The notes: generated from the letters alone by a model not told the origin. Counted from the stretch's first letter, positions 44,798 through 55,537 are shown. The stretch is DNA of 64,000 nt from Planosporangium sp963837285 (GCA_963837285.1 CAWIMS010000001.1:1178001-1242000); one strand, 5' to 3'. Program-made: numbers and translations.

Positions 44798-47700
44798 GTC
44801 GATTCCACCGCTGGACCGACGGTTCGACGCCTCCGGGCAGCCCGTCGGAGCCGCCGTCCGGCGACGAGCAGCACAGCCGATGCCGCCGCGAGCGCTGAGA
44901 TCACCAGTGCCGCGTCGCTCCACCGGCTGGGTTTGTATACGAGGTTGAGATCCGCGTTGCCGGTGCCCGTGACGAGCCAGCCGTTCGCGTAGCCGTCAAC
45001 AACGACATGGCGCGCGGTCCAGCCTCGCGGCAGCCCGTCCAACGCCCAGCCGGACGCGTACGACTCCGGCATGACCAGGGTGAACTGACCGGTGGCGGCG
45101 CGAACAGCGGCCTTGTACCGCGACGCCGACACCACCGTCGCATCCACGCGGGGCGCGGCGGACGTCCGCGGGTCGGCCGGAGTGGCCTGCACGGTGGCCA
45201 GCGCAACCCGGGTCAGGCTGACGTTTCGGTACGTGATGCTCGTCCGCACCACCGGCGATGCGGCGGCGATCACCCGTGGCGTGACACTGGTGACGCCGGT
45301 CGGTGGCCGGACCAGCGCGGTCACCGTCTGCCAGGCGGTGCTGCGGGTGAGGGCAGGAGTATCGGCGCACCGGTAGGCCGGCAGGAGCCACACACAGACC
45401 TGGGGCGTCTGGCCGTAGCTGGAGCGGTAGTCGGCCGAGAACCGGTAGGTCGCGCCCGGAATGGCACGCACCGGTTCGCCTTGTGTGCAGACGATCCGGT
45501 CCGGCGTCGCCAGCAGCACGGTGCCGTCAGGTTGGCGAGGCCAGCGGTCGGCGGCCGGGAACGGATCGGGGTGGTCGTCCGGGTCGGCGCAGGCGGCGTA
45601 CTCGGGTGTCCCGACGGAAGCGGGGACCTGTCGTCGCATGGTGACGGTGTGCCGTCCGGCTGGCAGCGTCACGGTCAACGGCGGTGCGGGTACCGGTTTC
45701 AGCGCGGCGGTACCTACCGTGCGTAGCCGGGCCACCGTGACATCGCGGTACTCGGCCACACCGGGACCGGCACCCCGCTCGGCATACAGGTACAGGCGGG
45801 AGCTGACCGCGTTCGGAGACAACCTGGTGACCGCGGTGTAGTCGACCCAGCCAGAGCCGGCGGCCGGAGCCGGCAGCGTGGCGCATCGCGCCGGCCCCTC
45901 CTGCCACAGGCAGACCCGAGGTACGGCGCCGCCCTCGCTGCGGACCCGGAACCGGATCTGATACGCCGCGCCGCCGGTCGCGTCGACAGGCGCCGCCGCA
46001 CAGGTCCGTCCCCATTCGACAGCCAGCCGCAGCGGGTCACCCTCGGACGAGGCGTTCGGGACACCACCGCAGTCCGCCGCCGCCCGGAACGGACCACGCA
46101 GCGGGTCACCAGGTTGGATGGCGTACGCCGTCACCGTCGTACCGGATCCCACCGTGACCACGTCACCACCGGCCGGCAGGGCTGTCAGGTGCCCGTCGAC
46201 GTCCAGCCCGACCACGTTCGGGTCGGTCACGCCCATCTCCAGAGCCGGGCGTTCCGGCAGCGGACGGCCGTCGACCGTCGTCGTGTCGGCGTCGGTGAAC
46301 CTCAACCGTTGACCGGCGACCGTAGCCCGGTAGCTCGCTTCGGTGCTGGTCCGCTCGAACCGGTAGGGCCCCGCGTTGGCCAGGGTGAAGTTCAGGTCGC
46401 CGGAGTCTGCGACCGCGCCCGAGAACGCTTCGACCGGCTGGTCGGGATCGGTACTGGCGATCCCGTCGTCGGGGAGTGCGCCGGCCAGGCGGACGAACGA
46501 GTCGGGGTCGGGCGCCTGCACGCCGGTCGGCCGGCCGGCGGCCGACACCCGGCCGGCCGGGTCGGCCACCCGGTAGAGCGTGGCGACGCCGAACTGCCCG
46601 ACCTGGTTGACCTGCCCTATTCCGGCGAGCGCCGCGTCGAGTTGGTCAGCGTCGGCGCTGGGTGCTCCGTCGAAGGAAGCCTGCTTGAGGTCGTGCCGGA
46701 CGATCACCGTGTCCACGCCGAGCGCCGCGAGCGCGCCGCGCCACTGTTCCCGGTCATCAGTGAGCAACGCGTCCTGCGCCTCGGTGATCAGGTCCTTCAC
46801 CACCGGCAGTTCGCTGTAGTAGCCGGCCGGCAACAGGTGCAGCGTCGGGCGCTTGAGCAGTTGGGCCGGAATGATGTCCACGCCGCGGTAACCCCAGTTG
46901 GTTGTCACCGTGTATTGGCGCAGGTTGACCGGGAGAGTCAGGATCTTGCCGGCACCAGGTCCGCGATTGACCGTGTCCGCCAGCCGGTACCACCCGGCCG
47001 GGATGGTGACCCGGGTCCCCGGGATCTCGTGGTGCGGCGAGTCGGGCAGCGCTGAGCCGGTCCACATGGGCGACGGGTAGGCCAGCGCGCCCAGTACGAC
47101 AGCCGCGACCGCCACCAGGGGCACGGTCACGACGGCCGACACGAGGCGCCGCGGCGCGTGACGGACCGGGCGGAACCGGTGCAACCACGTCGCCGTCGAT
47201 GGCCGGGTCGCCAACGCGATGACGCGATCGATCGCGAGCGCGGCGAGCGAACTGTAGATCAGGACGGTGGGTACGCCGAGCTTGCTGGCCGGGTCGCGGA
47301 TCAGCCACATGCCGGGAACGTGGTCGTACAGCCAGAGGTTCACCCAGCCGACGTGGCGGGAGCGAAGGCCGGTCGACAGGAACAGCAGCACCAGCCCGAC
47401 GGCGGCGACCAGCAACGCGGCCAGCCGCCGGCGCCGGCCGGTCGCGAGCACCACGCCGGCCAATGCGAGCAGTGGAAACAGCCAGTGCAGCTTGGCCCGC
47501 AGCCCGGAACCCAGCGCCTGGGCATAGGGGAAGAGGTCCGCGGCGTTCCAGGCCCAGTGCGCGTTGAGCGTCACGACGTTGGTCACGGTGTTCCGGCTGT
47601 GCGTCCAGGCCCAGTCGCGGATGTCGGTCACCGCCGAGAACGACTGGCCGGCCGGCGACAGCAACTGCTGCGCGAACGGCACGATCCACCAGAGGTTGAA

Positions 47701-48456
47701 CAGCACCGCCCAGGGCAGCGCCCGGATCAACATCGACCAGGCGCGACGCAGCGCCGAGCGGCCGCCCACCAGCCCGGCGCCGACCGCGACGAGCAGGACG
47801 GACAGGATAGCGACCAACAGCCACGGCGGATTGAGCGCGACATAGGCCACCGGTACCGTCGCCGCGGCGAACCCCAACGGGCTGATCCGCCGTCCCGACG
47901 CCGCCCGGGCGGTCATTCCCGCCAGCAGCCCGGTCAGCCCGATCGCCAGCGATGGCAAGGGATTGGGCAGCCACACCAGCAGGTACACATTGAAGCTGGC
48001 GAGCAGCCCGGCAGCCGCCACGGCCACCGGTCGGCGTACCCACGCCCCGGCCAGATAGGCCGCGCCGAACGTGCACAAGGCGAAGCACCCGACGTACAGC
48101 AGCCATTGGGCGAACGGCGCGCCGAGCCCGACGAGCCCTGCCCCGCGGATCAGGACGACCTCGATGAGCTGGACGATGGCCGCCGATGTCGAGCCGGCCC
48201 CGGTCGTCTGGTGGCTCCAGGTGCCGGTCACCTCACCGGCGAGGCTGTCCCGCACGAACGGCGGGATGTCCGCGGTGGCCGCGAACCTGCCCCAGGAAAA
48301 CCAGGTCAGCGTCGCCAGGATGGTGATCACGACTGGAGCGATGTACCCGATGAGCGGGAACCGCCAGTCAGCCCATCTCGCCAGCCACCGGCTGCCCTCG
48401 TCCGGTGAGGGTGTGTGGTCGTCGGTGGGCGTGGGCAGAAGTACCTGGTCGGTCAC
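44794..48456 (-). CDS. very large membrane protein, candidate GT-C-type glycosyltransferase (AftD/YfhO-like) with extracellular domains
   Basis: 1220 residues. Residues 30-450 contain at least ten membrane helices; an early loop with GRFAATADIPPFVRDSL may hold GT-C-type acidic residues, and WLPNPLPSLAIGLTGLLAGM, LWWIVPFAQQLLSPAGQS and LWLYDHVPGMWLIRDPASKL are conserved-looking loops. Residues 470-1175 are soluble and probably extracellular, with two galactose-binding-like jelly-roll modules (each with Cys pairs, around CGGVPNASSEG and CADPDDHPDPFPA). A final helix (SDAALVISALAAASAVLLVAG) and basic tail close it. The architecture recalls mycobacterial arabinosyltransferase AftD and YfhO proteins, but I cannot align it. 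GTG 48456 overlaps the GT2 stop. Confidence 0.6.
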   Translation of the reverse strand: MTDQVLLPTPTDDHTPSPDEGSRWLARWADWRFPLIGYIAPVVITILATLTWFSWGRFAATADIPPFVRDSLAGEVTGTWSHQTTGAGSTSAAIVQLIEVVLIRGAGLVGLGAPFAQWLLYVGCFALCTFGAAYLAGAWVRRPVAVAAAGLLASFNVYLLVWLPNPLPSLAIGLTGLLAGMTARAASGRRISPLGFAAATVPVAYVALNPPWLLVAILSVLLVAVGAGLVGGRSALRRAWSMLIRALPWAVLFNLWWIVPFAQQLLSPAGQSFSAVTDIRDWAWTHSRNTVTNVVTLNAHWAWNAADLFPYAQALGSGLRAKLHWLFPLLALAGVVLATGRRRRLAALLVAAVGLVLLFLSTGLRSRHVGWVNLWLYDHVPGMWLIRDPASKLGVPTVLIYSSLAALAIDRVIALATRPSTATWLHRFRPVRHAPRRLVSAVVTVPLVAVAAVVLGALAYPSPMWTGSALPDSPHHEIPGTRVTIPAGWYRLADTVNRGPGAGKILTLPVNLRQYTVTTNWGYRGVDIIPAQLLKRPTLHLLPAGYYSELPVVKDLITEAQDALLTDDREQWRGALAALGVDTVIVRHDLKQASFDGAPSADADQLDAALAGIGQVNQVGQFGVATLYRVADPAGRVSAAGRPTGVQAPDPDSFVRLAGALPDDGIASTDPDQPVEAFSGAVADSGDLNFTLANAGPYRFERTSTEASYRATVAGQRLRFTDADTTTVDGRPLPERPALEMGVTDPNVVGLDVDGHLTALPAGGDVVTVGSGTTVTAYAIQPGDPLRGPFRAAADCGGVPNASSEGDPLRLAVEWGRTCAAAPVDATGGAAYQIRFRVRSEGGAVPRVCLWQEGPARCATLPAPAAGSGWVDYTAVTRLSPNAVSSRLYLYAERGAGPGVAEYRDVTVARLRTVGTAALKPVPAPPLTVTLPAGRHTVTMRRQVPASVGTPEYAACADPDDHPDPFPAADRWPRQPDGTVLLATPDRIVCTQGEPVRAIPGATYRFSADYRSSYGQTPQVCVWLLPAYRCADTPALTRSTAWQTVTALVRPPTGVTSVTPRVIAAASPVVRTSITYRNVSLTRVALATVQATPADPRTSAAPRVDATVVSASRYKAAVRAATGQFTLVMPESYASGWALDGLPRGWTARHVVVDGYANGWLVTGTGNADLNLVYKPSRWSDAALVISALAAASAVLLVAGRRLRRAARRRRTVGPAVEST

Positions 48457-49268
48457 GGCCTGTGCGTCCGCCTACCCTCATACGCGCCCAGCGCCATGCC
48501 GGACCATTCGGTGGTCTTGAGAAGCACGAGGCCGGCGAAGCGGTGCGGGGCGCGGAGGATGAGCCCGGGCTGCGACAGCAGCGCCGGGCGACCCAGCGGA
48601 CGGGGTACCGCCTGTTGGACCTTCCGGTACCGGGGCAGCCAGTGTCCGTAGTACCGCTTCTTGGCGAACGCTCTCCGCAGGTTGATCCGGCCCTCGTCGT
48701 GCATGATGACCGAGTCCACCCGGCCCACCTTGTACCCGGCGGCGCGGATCCGGTCGGGTAGCTCCCAGTCCTCGAATCCGGTGATGTCCTCGTCGTAGCC
48801 GCCGACCTGGTCCAGCACCCGGCGGGGGAAGGCACGAGCCGCCTCGACCCTGCTGTCGCCGAGGTACAGCCGCTTCTCCAGTTCGCGGCATCGGGCCAGG
48901 AATCCCTCACCGAAGGCGAGTTCCGGGATGACCAGCGCGCCCAGGTCCTGGTCGGCCTGGTATGCGTGCACGACCTCGGCAACGATGCCCTCGGACAGCA
49001 CCATGTCGGCGTCGATGAAGATCAGATAGTCGCCCGAACCGATCCGCCAGCCGTGATTGCGCTGCGCACTGCGCTCCGGACCCCAGGTCACCACCTCGTC
49101 GGCGCGTTCCTTGGCGATCGCCATCGTCTCGTCGGTCGACGAGTTGTCAACCACGATCAACTCGACGGCGGGGTACGTCTGGGCGCGAATACTCTCCAAG
49201 CAGCGGGCCAGCGTCCGTTCCGTATTCCGCGTCGGAACCACGACGGTGACTAGCGGACGGGTTTCCAT
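48453..49268 (-). CDS. family 2 glycosyltransferase
   Basis: 271 residues. GT-A fold: VTVVVPTRNTERTLARCLES, VDNSSTDETMAIA, the metal-binding DXD in LIFIDADMVLSEG, and the acceptor-site FEDWELPDR. No membrane helix, so it acts at the cytoplasmic face. It probably extends a lipid-linked glycan. Start ATG 49268 overlaps the preceding GT4 gene by 19 bp, and its end overlaps the large membrane protein by GTGA, so the locus is one transcription unit. Confidence 0.88.
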   Translation of the reverse strand: METRPLVTVVVPTRNTERTLARCLESIRAQTYPAVELIVVDNSSTDETMAIAKERADEVVTWGPERSAQRNHGWRIGSGDYLIFIDADMVLSEGIVAEVVHAYQADQDLGALVIPELAFGEGFLARCRELEKRLYLGDSRVEAARAFPRRVLDQVGGYDEDITGFEDWELPDRIRAAGYKVGRVDSVIMHDEGRINLRRAFAKKRYYGHWLPRYRKVQQAVPRPLGRPALLSQPGLILRAPHRFAGLVLLKTTEWSGMALGAYEGRRTHRP

Positions 49269-50353
49269 CGAAGCTCCTCGTCATGCGGAAGACCGCATTG
49301 AATCATCGCTTGGACAAGCACAGTGTCCGCCACGGTGTCCCAATCCACGGCGCCGCCCGCCCAGCCCTCGCTCGCCGGCTCAGCCATCCATCCCGGCAGC
49401 CGGCGCTCGAGCGCCGCCGCGAGCGCGGCCGGCGTGGGCTCCACGAGAACGCCGCCAGCCGCCGGTATCGAGTCCCGCAGGCCCGGTCGGTCGTACCCGA
49501 TTGCCGGGGTACCCATCGCGGCTGCCTCGTCCACCACAAGGCCCCACCCTTCCCGCACCGAGGTCACCATAAGGACGTGGGCGCGGGCCAGCAACTCGTC
49601 GCGCTCTGCTCCACTCACCCGGCCGAACATGGTAACTCCGTCCGGAGCGCGCGCGGTGATCGCGGCCCGCTGTGGGCCGTCTCCGACGAACCACAACTGC
49701 GCCTCGGGCACCCGCCTGCGCAGCAGCCGAAATGCCGCGAGCGCCTCCAGCGGGCCTTTGTTTCGGGCCAGCCGACCCACGAATATCATCGTGGGATGTT
49801 CTTCGCGGGGCACGTCGGGCCGGACCCGGCGGGTGATCCCCTCCGGGACGACGGTCAGGTTCCGTAACCCGTAGTCGGTCAGGGAGTCGAGGCTCGATGC
49901 CGACACGGTCAGCACCGGCACGTCCCGATAGCGCCGCAACCACAGCGGCTCCAGCAGGTACCGCCCAGCGACGGCCACCGGCAGCGGCATCTCCTGGAAC
50001 CAGATCTCCCGGCACACCTGATGGATCAACGCCACCACCGGCGCACCCGTCACCCATTGCGAGCAGCCGAACGGCCGCGTGTTGACCTCATCGATCACCA
50101 GGTCGAACCGGTCCCGGCCAGCTTGCCGGTAGTAGTTACGGGCCGCCCGATAGACACCGAACCGGCCACCCCGGCGCACCACCAGCACGCCATCGACGTG
50201 CTCGACCAGTGGCGCTCCGTCAACCGCTGCACAGCACAGCGTCACCTCGTGCCCGGCAGCCACCCAACGCCGAGCGATCTCATGCGTGTACACCTCAGCG
50301 CCACCAGCGTGCGGGTGTCGCAGGTCCTTCCAGTTACAGATGAGAATGCGCAC
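49250..50353 (-). CDS. family 4 glycosyltransferase
   Basis: 367 residues, GT-B fold. N-terminal acceptor domain begins MRILICNWKDLRHPHAGGAE with the glycine-rich loop; C-terminal donor domain shows VPEGITRRVRP, IFVGRLARNKGPLEALAAF, and the E-x7-E motif in SVREGWGLVVDEAAAMGTP. Likely transfers a hexose to a lipid-linked acceptor. Immediately downstream (1 bp) of the flippase-GT2 gene. Confidence 0.9.
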   Translation of the reverse strand: MRILICNWKDLRHPHAGGAEVYTHEIARRWVAAGHEVTLCCAAVDGAPLVEHVDGVLVVRRGGRFGVYRAARNYYRQAGRDRFDLVIDEVNTRPFGCSQWVTGAPVVALIHQVCREIWFQEMPLPVAVAGRYLLEPLWLRRYRDVPVLTVSASSLDSLTDYGLRNLTVVPEGITRRVRPDVPREEHPTMIFVGRLARNKGPLEALAAFRLLRRRVPEAQLWFVGDGPQRAAITARAPDGVTMFGRVSGAERDELLARAHVLMVTSVREGWGLVVDEAAAMGTPAIGYDRPGLRDSIPAAGGVLVEPTPAALAAALERRLPGWMAEPASEGWAGGAVDWDTVADTVLVQAMIQCGLPHDEELRWKPVR

Positions 50354-52438
50354 TCAGGACACCTCGGTCAGCGCTTGCTGGTCGTTCACTGTTGGTCCTT
50401 GCCGGCGGGCCAAGCCCGGCTGCGCAAGGACCGGCGCCGGCTCGGCTCTCGCCACCCGGTACCGGTCCCGTACATACAGTCGCCAGGCGAGCCGGACCGT
50501 GTCAGCGAACATCCGGACGACAGCGCGCCACGTTACGGTCGACTGGTCCACGCGGTACAGGCTGACCGGCGCGGCAAGCATGCGCCGGTAACCCAACCGG
50601 TTCGCGAGCGCGAGGATCTCGACGTCGAGCACGAACCGGCGCTCGACGCAGTGCGGCAGGATGTCGGCGAGCACCTGGCGCCGGAACACCTTCAGCCCAA
50701 CCTGGGTGTCGGATACGGGCAGCGAGGGAAACAACAGCCGCACGAGGAGTCGGTAGCCGACCGAGCAGACGTTGCGCGTCCAGGAGGCGTCGGAGTCGAG
50801 TGTGGTCAGCGGATGACGTTTGTCGCCCATGACACCGTCCGGCTCGTACAGCTCGATCAGCCGGACGAATGAGTGCCACAGCACCGGGTCCAGGTCGCCG
50901 TCCGCGTCGATGAAGCCGAGGTACCGACCGTTGCCGGCCTGCAACCCGCGGCGTAAGGCCGCGCCCTTGCCCCGGTTTTCCGGTAGGGCCAGGCGCCGGA
51001 CGATGCTCGGGTCCAGGTCCGTAATCGTGTCCGCGCTGCCGTCCGTCGAGCCGTCGTCGACCGCTATGACCTCGAAGCTGATCCCGGTTGCGTTCAGCTC
51101 ATCCGTCAGGTGCAGAAGATTGGCCCGCAACGCAACGCCGGGATTGTAGTAGGGCACCACGACCGTGAGGTCGACCGAGACCGCCGGCTCGGCGAGCGAT
51201 AGCTGGTCGGAGGCCGGCTTGGCGGTCGGCTGGCGCCGCACGACCGACCAGGCGGCGACGGCCAACGGGACCGCCGCCGCGGGGAGCATCACGACCGCCA
51301 GCGCCAGCGAGCTGCTGTGCCAGACCGCGGCACCCGCCGCTGCGATCGGAATGCCGAGCCAGGCGGCGCCCGCACCTCTCCGGGACGTGGCGATGAGGTA
51401 CTGCACGAGCACCCACAACAAGCCGATGGCGGCGGTGGCACAGGCCATTATCGCGATGACACGCACAGGCACCTGGAACGTGCTGCCGAACACCAGTGGA
51501 ACCAGCCACGGACTCAGTAGCGTCAGCGCCACCATCGCAGGGACGATCAGGATCGTCGTGCCGAGCAGTGCTCGTGCGAGTGCGCGGCGTGACCTGTCAA
51601 GGTCGGCGGCGGCAAAGGCTGGCAGTCCAGCCAATGTAATCGCATGGGCGCCGTACAGGGCTCCGTGCAGCGCGGTCACCGCGGCTGAATACTGTCCGGC
51701 CGTCACCGGAGCGAGCAGTTGGCGGGCAGCGATCGTGTCCACGCCGCTGAGCAACCAGAGTCCGGAGTACGCCGTCACTCCGCCGAGAGCGGTCCCGGCG
51801 CTCAGGCGCAGGGATATCGCGTCCGGTCGGTCCGGAGCACGCCATCGACTGGCCGTGTGCAATGCGAGGGCCTGGAGCGAGTCGGCGACGACCGAGGCGG
51901 CAACCGCCCCGGAAACGCCCAGCCCGGCGTGGATGAACAGCACCGCCATGCTGAGCCGCACCACCGTGGAACTGATCGCGATGATGCCGACCGTCCCGAA
52001 CCGGCCCCGCCCGCACAGCACGCCCCACGGCACCACGATCCCGGCGAGCGGCACGCAGTACAGCGCCAGCCAGAATGCCGGCCAGATCGATTCGAGCCGG
52101 AGCAGTTGCTGGATCCACGGAGCCGTGACCAACATCAGCATCGTGCACAGCGCCCCGATGGCGAGCGCGCGGCCGAGCAGGACCCGCCCGTCAACCTGAC
52201 GCCCCGACTGGACCAGACGTGCGGTACGGGCGGTCACCAGGGTCTGGAACCCGGTGGCGGGCACGGTCATCAGCGTGATCAGGGCCAGCAGCGAGCCGAA
52301 CGCGCCATACGCCGCCGGGCCTAGCATGCGGCTCACCACGACGTGGAAACCCATGTTGCCCAGGCCGACAACGGCCAGGGCAATCATGAACGACAGGCCG
52401 CCCGCACCGGATGCGGACGTAAAGTGTGGCCGCTTCAT
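50354..52438 (-). CDS. Wzx-like polysaccharide flippase fused to a family 2 glycosyltransferase
   Basis: 694 residues from ATG 52438. Residues 1-430 form 12-14 membrane helices of the oligosaccharide flippase type (GLGNMGFHVVVSRMLGPAAY, a typical Wzx start; WLLSGVDTIAARQLLAPVTA in helix 7-8). Residues 455-690 are a GT-A domain of the dolichyl-phosphate-mannose-synthase type: VVVPYYNPGVAL, VDDGSTDGS, ENRGKGAALRRGL, GFIDADGDLD and MGDKRHP. The two activities are normally separate proteins. The fusion is continuous with no indel, so it is genuine. It would couple sugar transfer to a polyprenyl carrier with export. A TATGCT hexamer lies nine bases before the ATG. Confidence 0.85.
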   Translation of the reverse strand: MKRPHFTSASGAGGLSFMIALAVVGLGNMGFHVVVSRMLGPAAYGAFGSLLALITLMTVPATGFQTLVTARTARLVQSGRQVDGRVLLGRALAIGALCTMLMLVTAPWIQQLLRLESIWPAFWLALYCVPLAGIVVPWGVLCGRGRFGTVGIIAISSTVVRLSMAVLFIHAGLGVSGAVAASVVADSLQALALHTASRWRAPDRPDAISLRLSAGTALGGVTAYSGLWLLSGVDTIAARQLLAPVTAGQYSAAVTALHGALYGAHAITLAGLPAFAAADLDRSRRALARALLGTTILIVPAMVALTLLSPWLVPLVFGSTFQVPVRVIAIMACATAAIGLLWVLVQYLIATSRRGAGAAWLGIPIAAAGAAVWHSSSLALAVVMLPAAAVPLAVAAWSVVRRQPTAKPASDQLSLAEPAVSVDLTVVVPYYNPGVALRANLLHLTDELNATGISFEVIAVDDGSTDGSADTITDLDPSIVRRLALPENRGKGAALRRGLQAGNGRYLGFIDADGDLDPVLWHSFVRLIELYEPDGVMGDKRHPLTTLDSDASWTRNVCSVGYRLLVRLLFPSLPVSDTQVGLKVFRRQVLADILPHCVERRFVLDVEILALANRLGYRRMLAAPVSLYRVDQSTVTWRAVVRMFADTVRLAWRLYVRDRYRVARAEPAPVLAQPGLARRQGPTVNDQQALTEVS

Positions 52439-52546
52439 CGGCTGAGAAGCATAGCGGACCTGATCAGCGCCAGTTGGCCTGCCTGGCCGGCAAAATGGGA
52501 CGAAAACGGGCCATTGATCAACTTGAAGGATCTGGTCGGCTGCCTG

Positions 52547-52568
52547 TTTGCCCCGCCTTCTGGGCAAA
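52547..52568 (-). terminator. hairpin in 190-bp gap between membrane-protein genes
   Basis: TTTGCCC and GGGCAAA pair around eight bases in the unusually AT-rich spacer 52439-52628, downstream of the polytopic membrane protein. A weak terminator candidate separating it from the glycan operon. Confidence 0.4.
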
Positions 52569-52628
52569 TTATCCAGTTAGTCGAGTCTGCGTAAATAGCA
52601 AGATCCCGCCATGGCGCCCGTCCACCAG

Positions 52629-54239
52629 CTACGACCATGGTCCGGCCGCGGTAACGGTCACGCCGACCACGATCAGTGCGACGCCTGACAGGGCGGTGCC
52701 GGTCGCCGTGCGCATTCGAGGGGATCGAGCGGACAGCCGGGCAGCGAGCCAGCCCAGAACGACGAGAAGGGCGGGCACGACGTTGAACATCAGCCGATTG
52801 GAGATGAATCCGATGCCCCACCCGAACACAAGCGATACACCAACCGTCAGTGCGGACGCGATCAGGATCGCGCGATGTTCGGCGGACTTCGGAAGGATGC
52901 CGATCCTCAAACGCACGGCCACGGCCGCCAAGCCGACGATGAGGAGCAGGATCAGGCCAGCGACCGACACCAGCCCACGCATGGACGCGATGGACACGAC
53001 TTCGACGTAGCTTGCCAAGGCGCGCGGTCCGTGCCGTGCCTCCACGAATAGCCATACGAACTGGTGGTAGTTGGTCACTTCATGGCTGTAATAGGAGCCG
53101 ACAATCGCTCGGCAGGCGATGATCCAGGCCACCGGGACTATCGCGAAGGCCGCTCCGAGCACCGCGGTCCTCGCGAGTCCTCGCCAACCTCTGGCCAGTA
53201 GGACAATGCCAACCACCGCGATCGTGATGAGCACACTGGCATAGATCAGCGAATAGACGCCGAGGCTGAGTCCGGCCAGCGCGAGTTTCCACCAGGGTGG
53301 GTCGGTCCGGATGACCCATTGGGCGATGAACACACTGGCGAGGGGGACAAACACGGTGAACACGTCCTGGTGGGGTGTCCAGAAAAACGCCTTGGTCACG
53401 TCATTGACCGCGAGAAATGCACAGATAGCTACGGTTGCTGGGACCGGAGTTCCCAGTCGGGCGAGGAGAAAGGCCAGCAGCATGACAGCGACCGCGACCG
53501 TCACAAAGTTGAACAGTACGAGTGGAATGTATGCGGAGTCCGTCTGTCCATACAGGCGGTCGAGATTCAGACGGCTGGCTGCCCGGCCGATTGTGCGGGT
53601 CGCGACAACGCTGACCGCGACGTAGCCCGGCCGCGACTGACGCACAGCCCCGGGCTGAAGCAATTGGCGGGGATGATGGGCCAGGTCCAGGAACATCGGG
53701 GAGTCGACGTTCAGGCAATATGCCATGGCGGAGTTGAGGTGAATCTCCGCGGTGCACTGGGATGGCTGGGTGGCCGGTGGTGCGAATAGCATGAGGTGCG
53801 CGGCGGCCACCACTCCGATGACGCTGCCGACCACGACCAACGTCGGTCGTGCGCGTCGCTGCTGGGCCGGCTTGTCTATCGGCTCCGAGATGGGCGCCCG
53901 GTGGCGGTCCCACCACCAGAGGGCAGCCAGGGCAAGGGCGCCGATAACCGCGATCACGATGAAAGAAGCGATGGTGCGGCGTCCACTCAGCACCGGAGTC
54001 CGGATGCACCACGTCTCACTATAGGTACAGTACGGAATCCACATAGCGGCCGCGGGAATCCAGCCGGCCCATACAACGCACCAACCCACCAGAAGATAAC
54101 CGGCGGGTCGAGTACGGGACAGTCGCTGGCGAAACCGACCGTTTCCGGCAGACGAATGAAGATCCTCTTCCGTAGCACCCGACGTGTCGATCGGATGATC
54201 TTGTACGGTCACGGACTCCGGCGAGTGCAGCCCCGTCAT
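52629..54239 (-). CDS. polytopic membrane protein, function unknown (GT-C-like topology)
   Basis: 536 residues from ATG 54239. About twelve hydrophobic helices; a long first periplasmic-side loop carries WIPYCTYSETWCIRTPVLSG and TAEIHLNSAMAYCLNVDSPM, with Cys residues that could form disulfides. Mid-protein segments DVTKAFFWTPHQDVFTVFVP and AIVGSYYSHEVTNYHQFVW resemble loop motifs of membrane glycosyltransferases, but no signature is decisive. Base composition is lower in G+C than neighbouring housekeeping genes, as is the whole 44-54 kb block, a mild sign of transfer. Placed next to the glycan operon on the same strand. Confidence 0.55.
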   Translation of the reverse strand: MTGLHSPESVTVQDHPIDTSGATEEDLHSSAGNGRFRQRLSRTRPAGYLLVGWCVVWAGWIPAAAMWIPYCTYSETWCIRTPVLSGRRTIASFIVIAVIGALALAALWWWDRHRAPISEPIDKPAQQRRARPTLVVVGSVIGVVAAAHLMLFAPPATQPSQCTAEIHLNSAMAYCLNVDSPMFLDLAHHPRQLLQPGAVRQSRPGYVAVSVVATRTIGRAASRLNLDRLYGQTDSAYIPLVLFNFVTVAVAVMLLAFLLARLGTPVPATVAICAFLAVNDVTKAFFWTPHQDVFTVFVPLASVFIAQWVIRTDPPWWKLALAGLSLGVYSLIYASVLITIAVVGIVLLARGWRGLARTAVLGAAFAIVPVAWIIACRAIVGSYYSHEVTNYHQFVWLFVEARHGPRALASYVEVVSIASMRGLVSVAGLILLLIVGLAAVAVRLRIGILPKSAEHRAILIASALTVGVSLVFGWGIGFISNRLMFNVVPALLVVLGWLAARLSARSPRMRTATGTALSGVALIVVGVTVTAAGPWS

Positions 54240-54437
54240 GGATGACGCTCCTGCATCCGTTGAGTCCTGGGTAGGTGTCCCGTCCAGTCGGGGCTTCACG
54301 AGCGACTCCCAAGCGCTGCGGATGATCGGCGCTCAGGATAGCGGCTACCGCCGATGCCAACAGGTCAGCGCCGCCCCGTTCGGTGCTGGCGAAGGCCGCA
54401 AGCGATCGTGCGCGGCATTGGCCACGATCTGCCTCGG

Positions 54438-54443
54438 TAAGCT
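54438..54443 (+). promoter_or_regulatory. -10 hexamer TAAGCT, leaderless start of ychF
   Basis: TAAGCT, eight bases, GTG 54452. It decided the start over open frame continuing upstream. Confidence 0.4.
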
Positions 54444-54451
54444 CTACCGTT

Positions 54452-55533
<1,082 letters not shown>

Positions 55534-55537
<4 letters not shown>

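Noticed and set aside
44794..54239. Genomic island or prophage spanning the glycan locus
   Set aside because: Slightly lower G+C but no integrase, tRNA, attachment-site repeats or phage genes at its borders; flanking housekeeping genes look undisturbed.
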